A stretch of 64,000 bases of DNA from Bacteroides clarus YIT 12056 (GTDB taxonomy: Bacteria > Bacteroidota > Bacteroidia > Bacteroidales > Bacteroidaceae): assembly GCF_900129655.1 (NCBI RefSeq), contig NZ_FQWK01000008.1:62001-126000 (forward strand), given 5' to 3'. Shown one piece after another: positions 9,399 to 17,394 of this stretch; position 1 is the first letter of the stretch, and each line of letters starts with the position of its first letter. A program made the position numbers and the translations under genes. Under the pieces are notes generated by a model. The model was not told where the DNA came from, ran no database searches, and worked only from the letters and a program-made list of their open reading frames with translations.

Positions 9399-9881
9399 CT
9401 ATTCTTTGACTTCCTTCCCCTTGTTTACACGATGCAGACTATCCAGAATCTGTTTTTCGTGCGTCACGGTTATATCTCCCGAAAGAGCAACCGACGGAGC
9501 GGAAATCTGTTTACCGATAGTATCGGCTGCGGCTACTTCCTTTACATCGGCAAAGAACGAGTGTTGCATTACATTACCCAATGAAAGTACCACTGCCACT
9601 ACTGCTGCGGCTTTGAATAACGGCATGAAGCGTGCGGTCAATGTCATACGCTTGGCTTTCACAACCGGAACCTCAATCTCAGCAAGCACCCGTGCATCAA
9701 AATCCGCACCTAAATGTTCCTCTTGCTGGAATTGCTGATATACAAACAAATCTTTATAACGCAGCAGATGTTCGGGGATTTCCTCTTTTGTAAAGAAAGC
9801 ACGCAACTGCGCTTCTTCCTCAAGAGAAGTCTCACACCGCCAATAGCGTTCTAAAAGTTGTTCTATATATTTAAAGTCCAT
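9399..9881 (-). CDS. Probable anti-sigma-type membrane protein
   Basis: A 160-residue protein encoded directly after an ECF sigma factor. The first 60 residues are a soluble helical region (MDFKYIEQLLERYWRCETSL, EEEAQLRAFF). One transmembrane segment lies at about residues 88-106 (LFKAAAVVAVVLSLGNVM), followed by a short outer region ending DSLHRVNKGKEVKE. The N-terminal YWRCETSLEEE pattern recurs in small Bacteroidota proteins paired with sigma factors. Its start overlaps the end of the sigma gene by 11 bases. The anti-sigma role is inferred from layout and position; I see no zinc-binding HxxxCxxC motif. Confidence 0.7.
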   Translation of the reverse strand: MDFKYIEQLLERYWRCETSLEEEAQLRAFFTKEEIPEHLLRYKDLFVYQQFQQEEHLGADFDARVLAEIEVPVVKAKRMTLTARFMPLFKAAAVVAVVLSLGNVMQHSFFADVKEVAAADTIGKQISAPSVALSGDITVTHEKQILDSLHRVNKGKEVKE

Positions 9882-10380
9882 AACCTTCTATATCAATAAA
9901 CCGTTGTTTAACTTTTTGCCGCGCCCTGAAAAGATTCACTTTAACTTGTTCCTCTGTCAAACTCAAGACAACCGCAATTTCTTTGTAACTCTTACCTTCA
10001 ACATCCCTCAACTGCATAATCAGCCGTTGTTTTTCGGGAAGCTCATTCATCAGCCGGTGTATCAAAATCATCCGTTCTTTACTTACCAAGCTTTCGTAAG
10101 GGCTTGATGCATCGGAAGTTTCTTCCATATCGGGCGTAAGTTCCACCGTTTGAGCATCTCTCCTTTCACTACGGTCTATCGCCAAATTCCTTGCCACTGT
10201 CAGACAATAGGCTTCGACAGAACCGAACTGCGTCCACTCATCACGCTTGTTCCATACCCTAATCAGCGTATCCTGCACAACATCTTCCGCTTCCGCCCGA
10301 TTGAATGTAATTCTTAAGGCCAACCGAAAGAGCTTGTCCTTCAGAGGGAGAATGTCATCACGAAAACTGATTTCTTGCAT
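9871..10380 (-). CDS. ECF RNA polymerase sigma factor
   Basis: Sigma-70 family extracytoplasmic-function factor of 169 residues. Region 2 is FRLALRITFNRAEAEDVVQD, then TLIRVWNKRDEW and AYCLTVARNLAIDRSERRDA. Region 4 is LPEKQRLIMQLRDVEGKSYK, then EIAVVLSLTEEQVKVNLFRA and RQKVKQRF. There is no SnoaL extension or long linker. It forms a two-gene unit with the membrane protein that overlaps its 3' end. The upstream sequence has TAACTTTC (a one-mismatch -7) rather than a clear ECF promoter, so autoregulation cannot be judged from sequence. The target genes are unknown. Confidence 0.93.
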   Translation of the reverse strand: MQEISFRDDILPLKDKLFRLALRITFNRAEAEDVVQDTLIRVWNKRDEWTQFGSVEAYCLTVARNLAIDRSERRDAQTVELTPDMEETSDASSPYESLVSKERMILIHRLMNELPEKQRLIMQLRDVEGKSYKEIAVVLSLTEEQVKVNLFRARQKVKQRFIDIEGYGL

Positions 10381-10439
10381 CTCTAATTAATTGACGGTTC
10401 AGTAAGCCGAAAGTTACAACCTACCACCACTTTTTTGAA

Positions 10440-11213
10440 TTATTTTTTGATACGGGTTCCGCTATCACTGTTTATGGCTGAAGCTAAGGTAATTACAACT
10501 TCCGAGACACCGGCATCCAAAGCTTCAAAAGAATTCTCCAGCTTAGGAATCATACCGCCTTGAATAACTCCTTCGGCAACATATTGCTTAAACTCTTCCG
10601 GAGTAATCTGGGGAATCACACTGTCATCGTCATTCTCGTCACGCAGTACACCTTTCTTCTCAAAGCAATACACCAGCGTCACATCAAATTGTCCGGACAA
10701 TGCCTTAGCCGTTTCTCCGGCAATCGTGTCGGCATTCGTGTTCAGCATACATCCCTTACCGTCATGCGTCAACGGAGCCATTACCGGCACAACTCCCTTA
10801 TGAATAAGGTCACTCAGAAAAGTACCGTTCACTTGCCTTACATCACCTACAAAACCATAGTCCACCTCTTTTACCGGACGTTTCACGGAGCGGATTACAT
10901 CCATGTCCGCACCCGTCAGACCGAGTGCATTGACACCGCGCGCCTGCAAACCGGCAACTATGTTCTTGTTTACCAATCCACCATATACCATTGTCACCAC
11001 TTTCAAGGTTTCGGCATCGGTGATACGGCGCCCGTTTACCATTTCGCTTTCAATACCCAACCGGGCTGCGATTTTCGTTGCCGAACGTCCGCCGCCGTGC
11101 ACCAACACTTTATAACCTTCGATAGCGGCAAAATCATCCAACAACTTGCAGAGAGTGGCTTCTTCTTCCACAATTTTGCCACCCACTTTGATTACTGTCA
11201 GTTTCTCTCTCAT
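10440..11213 (-). CDS. argB: Acetylglutamate kinase family (ArgB)
   Basis: Amino-acid kinase of 257 residues for the second step of arginine synthesis. Motifs are the N-terminal KVGGKIVEE, the acyl-glutamate-binding HGGGRSATKIAARLG, NTNADTIAGETAKAL and the late GGMIPKLENSFEALDAGVSE. In Bacteroides the downstream transcarbamylase works on N-succinylornithine, so the true substrate may be N-succinylglutamate. Its ATG overlaps the stop of speA by one base (TAATG), so an arginine-making and an arginine-consuming enzyme are translated in tandem. Confidence 0.95.
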   Translation of the reverse strand: MREKLTVIKVGGKIVEEEATLCKLLDDFAAIEGYKVLVHGGGRSATKIAARLGIESEMVNGRRITDAETLKVVTMVYGGLVNKNIVAGLQARGVNALGLTGADMDVIRSVKRPVKEVDYGFVGDVRQVNGTFLSDLIHKGVVPVMAPLTHDGKGCMLNTNADTIAGETAKALSGQFDVTLVYCFEKKGVLRDENDDDSVIPQITPEEFKQYVAEGVIQGGMIPKLENSFEALDAGVSEVVITLASAINSDSGTRIKK

Positions 11214-13105
11214 TATTCCAAATATGTATATCCGTACAAACCGGAACGATAATTAGACAAAAATTCCTTCCCTTCTTCCAAAGATATACGCCCTTCCTTT
11301 ACAGATTGGGTTACCCATGTTTCTAAAGTACGTACCAGCTTCTTCGGACTGTATTGCACATAATCCAAAACTTCCGCCACTGTCTCACCGTCAATGACCT
11401 GTTCTATTGTATAGCCCTTGTCGCTTACAGATACATGTACCGCATTCGTATCACCAAACAAGTTGTGCATATCGCCGAGAATTTCCTGATACGCACCCAC
11501 AAGGAATACACCCACATAATAGGGTTCCTTGCTCTTCAAAGAGTGCACCGGCAAATAATGCGAAACATTTTTGGTAGAGATGAAGTTGGCAATCTTGCCA
11601 TCCGAATCGCAGGTAATATCCTGTAACGTAGCCGTCCGGTCAGGTTTCTCGTCCAAACGCTGGATAGGCATGATGGGGAATATCTGGTCTATCGCCCAAG
11701 AGTCAGGCAAAGACTGGAAAAGTGAGAAATTACAGAAGTATTTATCCGCCAGCAACTTGGGAAGTCCGCGGAATTCATCGGGAGCATGCTTCAAACCGCC
11801 GGCTATCTGGTTTACTTCACGCATGATAGACCAATACAACCGTTCAATCTTGGCACGGGTCTGCAAGTCTACAATACCATGACTGAATAAGTCGAGCGCC
11901 TCTTCGCGTATCTGTTGCGCATCATGCCAGGCTTCCAGCATCTTGTTCTGGTTCAATGTATCCCAAATACCGTAAAGCTCCCGCAACAGTTCGTGATCGT
12001 TTTCGGTTACCTCTTCCTCATCGTCCCATTCGGGAAGATTGGTTGTCTCCAGCACCTCGAAAATGAGTACGGAATGATGTGCCGTCAAAGCTCGTCCGCT
12101 CTCCGTTATTATATTGGGATGAGGAATACCGTTCTTATCGCTGGCATCGACCAAAGTAGATATAGAGTCATTCACATACTCCTGAATGGAATAATTCACG
12201 CTACCTTCACTGTTGGAAGAACGCGTTCCGTCATAATCCACACCCAAACCGCCGCCGATATCCACAAACTCGACTTTGAATCCCATGCTGTGCAACTGCA
12301 CATAGAACTGAGACGCTTCACGCAAGGCTGTCTTAATGCGGCGAATCTTCGTAACTTGGCTTCCGATATGGAAATGTATCAATTTCAGACAATCCTGCAT
12401 ACCCTTATCCGCCATAAAGTCGAGCGCTTCAAGTAATTCACTGGAAGACAGTCCGAATTTGCTTGCATCACCACCGGAGTCTTCCCATTTACCACTTCCC
12501 GATGAGGCCAACTTAATACGAATACCGATATTAGGCTTCACGTTCAATTGCTTCGCCATTTTGGCTATCAACTTCAGCTCGTTCAGTTTTTCTACTACGA
12601 GGAAGATGCGTTTTCCCATCTTCTGCGCCAGCAAAGCAAGTTCAATGTAGCTTTCATCTTTATATCCGTTACAGATGATCAGCGAATCGGAGTCCATATT
12701 GATAGCAATCACTGCATGCAGTTCGGGCTTGGAACCAGCCTCCAGTCCAAGATTGAACTTCTTACCGTGGCTGATGATCTCCTCAACCACCGGGCGCATC
12801 TGATTCACTTTAATAGGATAGATAATAAAATTCTCCGCCTTGTAGCCATATTCCTCAGCCGCCTGTCTGAAACAACAGGAAATCTTCTCAATCCGGTTGT
12901 CGAGGATGTCGGGAAAGCGAACCAGCATGGGAGCCGTCACGTCACGCAGTTGCAATTCGTCGACCAATTCTTTTAAATCGACGCCAACTCCGTCTTTACG
13001 CGGTGTTACTACAACATGACCTTTGTCATTGATACCAAAGTACGAAGTGCCCCAACCGGTAATGTTGTACAGCTCTTCTGAATCTTCAATACGCCATTTT
13101 CTCAT
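11213..13105 (-). CDS. speA: Biosynthetic arginine decarboxylase
   Basis: PLP enzyme of 630 residues that converts arginine to agmatine, the first step of a polyamine route. The PLP lysine is K99 in IIYPIKVNQ. Other family features are ENFIIYPIKVNQMRPVVEEI, the FVDIGGGLGVDYDGTRS glycine-rich loop and SGRALTAHHS. The length matches the E. coli SpeA class. It is upstream of argB with a one-base stop/start overlap. A TATTTTTG -7 element on the minus strand at 13152-13159 lies about 47 bases before the start. Confidence 0.96.
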   Translation of the reverse strand: MRKWRIEDSEELYNITGWGTSYFGINDKGHVVVTPRKDGVGVDLKELVDELQLRDVTAPMLVRFPDILDNRIEKISCCFRQAAEEYGYKAENFIIYPIKVNQMRPVVEEIISHGKKFNLGLEAGSKPELHAVIAINMDSDSLIICNGYKDESYIELALLAQKMGKRIFLVVEKLNELKLIAKMAKQLNVKPNIGIRIKLASSGSGKWEDSGGDASKFGLSSSELLEALDFMADKGMQDCLKLIHFHIGSQVTKIRRIKTALREASQFYVQLHSMGFKVEFVDIGGGLGVDYDGTRSSNSEGSVNYSIQEYVNDSISTLVDASDKNGIPHPNIITESGRALTAHHSVLIFEVLETTNLPEWDDEEEVTENDHELLRELYGIWDTLNQNKMLEAWHDAQQIREEALDLFSHGIVDLQTRAKIERLYWSIMREVNQIAGGLKHAPDEFRGLPKLLADKYFCNFSLFQSLPDSWAIDQIFPIMPIQRLDEKPDRTATLQDITCDSDGKIANFISTKNVSHYLPVHSLKSKEPYYVGVFLVGAYQEILGDMHNLFGDTNAVHVSVSDKGYTIEQVIDGETVAEVLDYVQYSPKKLVRTLETWVTQSVKEGRISLEEGKEFLSNYRSGLYGYTYLE

Positions 13106-13151
13106 TTCTTGTTACTCTGCTGTTTTAGTAGTTTATTTATAAAAAGGGATA

Positions 13152-13159
13152 CAAAAATA
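13152..13159 (-). promoter_or_regulatory. -7 element TATTTTTG of speA-argB
   Basis: Minus-strand TATTTTTG fits TAnnTTTG and lies 47 bases upstream of speA. No clear -33 element is seen at the expected spacing. Confidence 0.45.
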
Positions 13160-13215
13160 CATATAAATCTGAAACATCCTGCCTTTTCGGATGAAAAACA
13201 CACATTTACAAGGGA

Positions 13216-13743
13216 TTAAATGTCCAACAAATTACGTAACTGCTGTACGGACTCAGCTATCTGACGTCTGCTTTCCAAACGTCCGGCATCAAAACGGTAG
13301 CGAGCCTGCAAATAGAAAGGAGCTCGTTTATCCAATGCGTCCACAATAAAGGCGCGCAACTCCTCGTCCGTCTTTCCTTGCAGGATAGGGCGCTGATGGG
13401 TTGCCACTCGTAAACGATTGAATAATATATCGGGATGCACATCCAAGAATACGGTTTGCCCATGTCCGTTCATGTAGTCCATATTGTCGAAGAAACAGGG
13501 AGTGCCGCCACCGGTCGAGATAATGACATTTTCAAACTCAGATACCTCATGCAGCATATTTCGCTCCAATTCACGAAAAGAGGCCTCTCCCCGCTCGACG
13601 AACAATTCACGAATAGATTTGTGAAAGCGTTCTTCTATGTACCAGTCCAAGTCGATGAAGGGTACATTTAATTCGCGGGCAAAAGCCTTTCCTAAAGTTG
13701 TTTTACCAGCTCCCATGTAGCCGGTCAAAAAGATACGTATCAT
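13216..13743 (-). CDS. aroK: Shikimate kinase
   Basis: Phosphorylates shikimate in aromatic amino-acid synthesis; 175 residues, the usual size. The Walker A motif is GYMGAGKTTLGKAFA, the shikimate-binding aspartates are in FIDLDWYIEERF, and the glycine-rich loop is IISTGGGTPCF. The lid region holds HQRPILQGKTDEELR and the C-terminal adenine loop arginine lies in YLQARYRFDAGR. A -7 element (13764-13771) lies 20 bases upstream and is bracketed by an inverted repeat that looks like an operator. Confidence 0.96.
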   Translation of the reverse strand: MIRIFLTGYMGAGKTTLGKAFARELNVPFIDLDWYIEERFHKSIRELFVERGEASFRELERNMLHEVSEFENVIISTGGGTPCFFDNMDYMNGHGQTVFLDVHPDILFNRLRVATHQRPILQGKTDEELRAFIVDALDKRAPFYLQARYRFDAGRLESRRQIAESVQQLRNLLDI

Positions 13744-13778
13744 AATTGCTTACCGTTTGCGGGCAAAGATAAGCAATT
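13744..13778. promoter_or_regulatory. aroK promoter bracketed by an inverted repeat
   Basis: AATTGCTTA at 13744-13752 and TAAGCAATT at 13770-13778 are perfect 9-base inverted arms 17 bases apart. Between and partly under them is the minus-strand -7 element TATCTTTG (13771-13764). The aroK ATG follows immediately at 13743. A protein binding both arms would cover the start of transcription. Confidence 0.5.
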
Positions 13779-13800
13779 CCATAGTGAGACTACCTCACAA

Positions 13801-14403
13801 TCAACGGAAAATTTTAATCCGCTCGCTCAACTCCTGAAACTCCTTCTCTCCGGGTTCGGCGGTCGGCGTACCAAAAGGCATTTCGGCTATCAGCATCCAA
13901 CTTTCCGGTAAATCCCAGGTACGACGTACTTCATCATCGATCAGCGGATTATAATGTTGCAATGAGGCTCCCAAACCCGCGTCTTCCAGCATCGTCCAAA
14001 TAGCAAACTGATGCATGGCCGATGTATGCTGTGACCAAGTCGGGAAGTTTTCGCTATAAGAGGGGAATGCGTCCTGCAATTTCTTTACAACCGCAGTGTC
14101 CTCAAAATACAGCACAGTACCATGTCCGGCAGCAAAGCAACCGTCAATCTTGGCTTCCGTCTTAACGAAAGCTTCAGGAGAAATACGCTGTTTCAACGTG
14201 TTCTTTACAATATCCCATAATTTCTTATGCTCATCACCCAGCAACAGAACGATTCTTGTTGACTGCGAATTAAAGGCCGACGGCACATTCTTTACTGCCG
14301 TACGGACAATATGTACCACTTCCTCGTCCAAAACCGGAGAATCGTTACCTATGGAATAATAGCTGCGTCGATGCTCCAACGCTTCTGCAAATGTTCTCTT
14401 CAT
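13801..14403 (-). CDS. Nitroreductase family protein (FRM2/HBN1-like)
   Basis: Predicted FMN-dependent oxidoreductase of 200 residues. The N-terminus MKRTFAEALEHRRSYYSIGN carries the RRSYY motif of the FRM2/HBN1-like subgroup of nitroreductases. FNSQSTRIVLLLGDEHKKLW and the C-terminal PLIDDEVRRTWDLPESWMLI / AEMPFGTPTAEPGEKEF also match that subgroup. The physiological acceptor is unknown. The gene ends close to the aroK promoter region and stands alone on the minus strand, divergent from the RNase H gene. Confidence 0.88.
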   Translation of the reverse strand: MKRTFAEALEHRRSYYSIGNDSPVLDEEVVHIVRTAVKNVPSAFNSQSTRIVLLLGDEHKKLWDIVKNTLKQRISPEAFVKTEAKIDGCFAAGHGTVLYFEDTAVVKKLQDAFPSYSENFPTWSQHTSAMHQFAIWTMLEDAGLGASLQHYNPLIDDEVRRTWDLPESWMLIAEMPFGTPTAEPGEKEFQELSERIKIFR

Positions 14404-14541
14404 ATATTTTTATTTTATTATTAGTTTATCCATAATTCGTGAATTACAAAGCGGGGCTTAAGCCATACTTCCCCTTAACCCCTCAACTCTCCTCAATTTA
14501 AAAGAACAAATGAAAAAGACCAATTGTTCGAATTTGTGAAA

Positions 14542-14557
14542 TATATTTGTACCTTTG
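14542..14557 (+). promoter_or_regulatory. Two adjacent -7 elements upstream of the RNase H gene
   Basis: TATATTTG (14542-14549) abuts TACCTTTG (14550-14557), both matching TAnnTTTG. TTCG at 14527-14530 stands 19 bases before the second and is a near -33 match. The start codon is only 9 bases after the second box, so transcripts would have a very short leader or start near the ATG. Confidence 0.5.
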
Positions 14558-14566
14558 CCATAAGTT

Positions 14567-15211
14567 ATGAAGAAAGAAAAATTCTACGTTGTATGGACGG
14601 GTGGCACTCCGGGTATTTATACATCCTGGACTGACTGCCAACTACAAACCAAAGGCTACGAAGGAGCGAAATACAAATCGTTCGAGACTCGCGAAGAAGC
14701 AGAAAAGGCCTTTGCCTCTTCACCATACGATTACATCAAGCGCAATATATCCGCAGACGGCAGGCGACCCAAGCTTTCTCAAAACACAGACGCCCTCTAC
14801 CCGGCCGCCGTCCTCGAAAACAGTCTTGCCGTAGATGCCGCATGCAGTGGAAATCCCGGAGCAATGGAATATCGGGGAGTGCACGTTGCCAGCCGCCAGC
14901 AGGTTTTTCACTTCGGCCCCATGTACGGCACCAATAACATCGGAGAGTTTCTTGCCATTGTTCACGGCCTGGCCTTGCTGAAACAAAAAGGCTTCGATAT
15001 GCCTATTTACAGCGACAGCGTTAATGCCATCAGCTGGGTGAAACAGAAGAAATGCAAGACCAAATTACCCCGCGACCCCAAAACCGAACAACTTTTCCAA
15101 CTGATAGAACGCGCTGAGAAATGGCTGCGTGAGAACACCTATTCCACCCCTATCCTAAAATGGGAAACCCAACAATGGGGTGAAATACCCGCAGACTTCG
15201 GAAGAAAATAA
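14567..15211 (+). CDS. Ribonuclease H with N-terminal hybrid-binding domain
   Basis: Type 1-like RNase H of 214 residues that cuts RNA in RNA-DNA hybrids. Residues 4-50 form the viroplasmin/hybrid-binding domain (KFYVVWTGGTPGIYTSWTDC, then GYEGAKYKSFETREEAEKAF). The catalytic domain has the acidic set D90 (LAVDAACSGNPG), E127 (NNIGEFLAIVHGL), D150 (IYSDSVNAISWV) and a late D211 (IPADFGRK). The linker between the two domains is short. The gene stands alone between a divergent nitroreductase and a convergent ABC transporter. The domains are well known; a genome often also has RNase HII, which cannot be seen here. Confidence 0.93.
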   Translation: MKKEKFYVVWTGGTPGIYTSWTDCQLQTKGYEGAKYKSFETREEAEKAFASSPYDYIKRNISADGRRPKLSQNTDALYPAAVLENSLAVDAACSGNPGAMEYRGVHVASRQQVFHFGPMYGTNNIGEFLAIVHGLALLKQKGFDMPIYSDSVNAISWVKQKKCKTKLPRDPKTEQLFQLIERAEKWLRENTYSTPILKWETQQWGEIPADFGRK

Positions 15212-15345
15212 CAGGGCGGAACGTTTATATCCTCATGGCTGAATACCCGAATATTCAGCGTATCATGTCGTTACGCCTAAACTTCATCCTGCAGTTGGAA
15301 AACAGGATTTACTTATAGAGCTCCCGTGTTATACATGCTCCGCCT

Positions 15346-17184
15346 TTATCCCAAAGACTGCATATCATTCAGTTTTTTATAGTAGCCGTCTTTAGCGAGA
15401 AGTTCCTCATGCTTGCCGCGTTCTACGATTTCTCCCTCATAGAGTACGCAGATTTCATCCGCATTCTTAATTGTAGAAAGACGATGCGCAATGGCAATCG
15501 TGGTACGAGTCTTCATCAATCGCTCCAAAGCCTCTTGCACCAAGCGTTCCGACTCCGTATCGAGTGCGGAAGTGGCCTCATCCAGAATCAGTATAGGAGG
15601 ATTCTTGAGGATGGCGCGGGCAATACTGATACGTTGGCGTTGTCCGCCGGAAAGTTTGCCGCCACGGTCACCGATATTGGTATCGTAACCTTTCTCGGTA
15701 TCCATAATAAAATCGTGGGCATTCGCTATCTTGGCAGCTTCGATAACTTGTTCCATTGTGGCATTCTCTACACCGAAAGCTATGTTATTGAAGAAAGTGT
15801 CATTAAAGAGAATGGCTTCCTGATTGACGTTTCCTATCAGACTGCGCAAATCGGAAATACGCGTATCTTTGATGTTAAGACCGTCTATCAATATCTCGCC
15901 CGATTGTACATCGTGATAACGGGGCAACAAATCCACCAACGTGGATTTTCCGGAACCGGATTGTCCTACTAATGCGATAGTCTTGCCTTTGGGCACTGTC
16001 AGATTGATATGCTTCAATACTTGGCGGGAACCGTCGTAACTGAAACTGATGTCCTTAAATTCCACCTTATCATTCAACGAGGAAAGCAGCTTCGGCCGGA
16101 TAGGTTCTTTAATAGGATTCTCCGCAAAGAGTATCTTGTCGATACGTTCCATGGAGGCGAGTCCTTTGGGTATGTTGTATCCGGCTTTGGAGAATTCCTT
16201 CAACGGATTGATAACGCTGTACAGTATCACCAAGTAATAGATGAACGAAGGGGCATCGATTGTAGCGCTATTACTGAGAATCAACGTTCCGCCAAACCAC
16301 AGTACGATAACGATAACGCATGTTCCCAAGAACTCGCTCATGGGATGCGCCAATGCCTGACGGGTAGCTACCCGATTGATGGCGTCGCGATATTCGTTGC
16401 TGCACTTATTAAAACGTTCCATCATCTTATTCTCGGCGATGAAAGCTTTGATGATACGCAATCCGCCCAAGGTTTCTTCCAGCTGCGACATGGTATCGCT
16501 CCATTTTGCCTGAGCATCCAGCGACTGTCGTTTCAGCTTTTTACCTACCGTACCCATTATCCAGCCCATGCCCGGAAGAACCAGCAATGTAAACAGCGTC
16601 AGCTGCCAACTGATAGCTATCAAAGTGCCGAAATAGGCTATGATCAGTATCGGGTTCTTTATCAGCATATCCAGCGAACTGGTAACAGATGTCTCCACCT
16701 CGGTAACGTCACCGCTCATGCGGGCAATAATATCGCCTTTCCGTTCTTCGGAGAAAAAACTCAACGGCAGGTGTAACACCTTATTATATACTTGTGCACG
16801 GATATCACGCACCACACCCGTACGAAGAGGAATCATCACAGCCGAAGAGGCGAAATAAGAGAATGCTTTCAGTAAAGTCATTACTGCCAGGAAGACACCC
16901 AAAATCAGCAATGTTAATGAACCGCCCTGCGAGGCTATCATCTCGGTGACGTAATAATAGAAATTATTAACCGCTATATCTTTCAACCCCACTCCCACAG
17001 CATCCCAAGGGATAAATTCGTAGGTCTTGGTATCCATTTTGAAAAGTATCTGAAGAATAGGAATAATCAGAGCGAAAGAGAATATATTCAGAATTGCCGA
17101 TAGCAAGTTCAGGAACAATGCCCATATCAGATATTTCTTATAAGGCGGAACAAAACGCCGCAGAAGTCGGAGGAATTCTTTCAT
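15346..17184 (-). CDS. MsbA-type ABC exporter (fused TMD-NBD)
   Basis: Half-transporter of 612 residues that works as a homodimer. The N-terminal membrane domain has about six helices (residues 15-330). The ATPase domain has Walker A GQSGSGKSTL, the Q-loop, signature LSGGQRQRISIAR, Walker B ILILDEATSALD and the H-loop AHRLSTI. It resembles lipid A/core flippases such as MsbA, which suits the neighbouring lipooligosaccharide genes, but drug-exporter members look the same. The ATG at 17184 is chosen because MKEFLRLLRRFVPPYKKYLI is the usual start of this subfamily; the longer frame to 17286 crosses the probable promoter region. Confidence 0.92.
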   Translation of the reverse strand: MKEFLRLLRRFVPPYKKYLIWALFLNLLSAILNIFSFALIIPILQILFKMDTKTYEFIPWDAVGVGLKDIAVNNFYYYVTEMIASQGGSLTLLILGVFLAVMTLLKAFSYFASSAVMIPLRTGVVRDIRAQVYNKVLHLPLSFFSEERKGDIIARMSGDVTEVETSVTSSLDMLIKNPILIIAYFGTLIAISWQLTLFTLLVLPGMGWIMGTVGKKLKRQSLDAQAKWSDTMSQLEETLGGLRIIKAFIAENKMMERFNKCSNEYRDAINRVATRQALAHPMSEFLGTCVIVIVLWFGGTLILSNSATIDAPSFIYYLVILYSVINPLKEFSKAGYNIPKGLASMERIDKILFAENPIKEPIRPKLLSSLNDKVEFKDISFSYDGSRQVLKHINLTVPKGKTIALVGQSGSGKSTLVDLLPRYHDVQSGEILIDGLNIKDTRISDLRSLIGNVNQEAILFNDTFFNNIAFGVENATMEQVIEAAKIANAHDFIMDTEKGYDTNIGDRGGKLSGGQRQRISIARAILKNPPILILDEATSALDTESERLVQEALERLMKTRTTIAIAHRLSTIKNADEICVLYEGEIVERGKHEELLAKDGYYKKLNDMQSLG

Positions 17185-17301
17185 TCGGTTAGCAGTTAAT
17201 TCATTACATTGTGTATTGGGGACAAAGATAGTACAAACCAAGGGGAGAATAAAATGCGGAACAGATATTTTTATCAAACGCAACATGATAATCGCGGTTT
17301 T

Positions 17302-17333
17302 TTCGTAATCTTGGCAATAATTGTGTAGCTTTG
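17302..17333 (+). promoter_or_regulatory. Promoter of glf
   Basis: TAGCTTTG at 17326-17333 fits the -7 consensus. TTCG at 17302-17305 (one mismatch to TTTG) stands 20 bases upstream. The leader to the glf ATG at 17395 is about 55 bases. Confidence 0.55.
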
Positions 17334-17394
17334 TAGTTAAATCAAGAAATGATTAATCGACTTGATAAGTTAAGAAACTAACTCTAAAAAAGAA

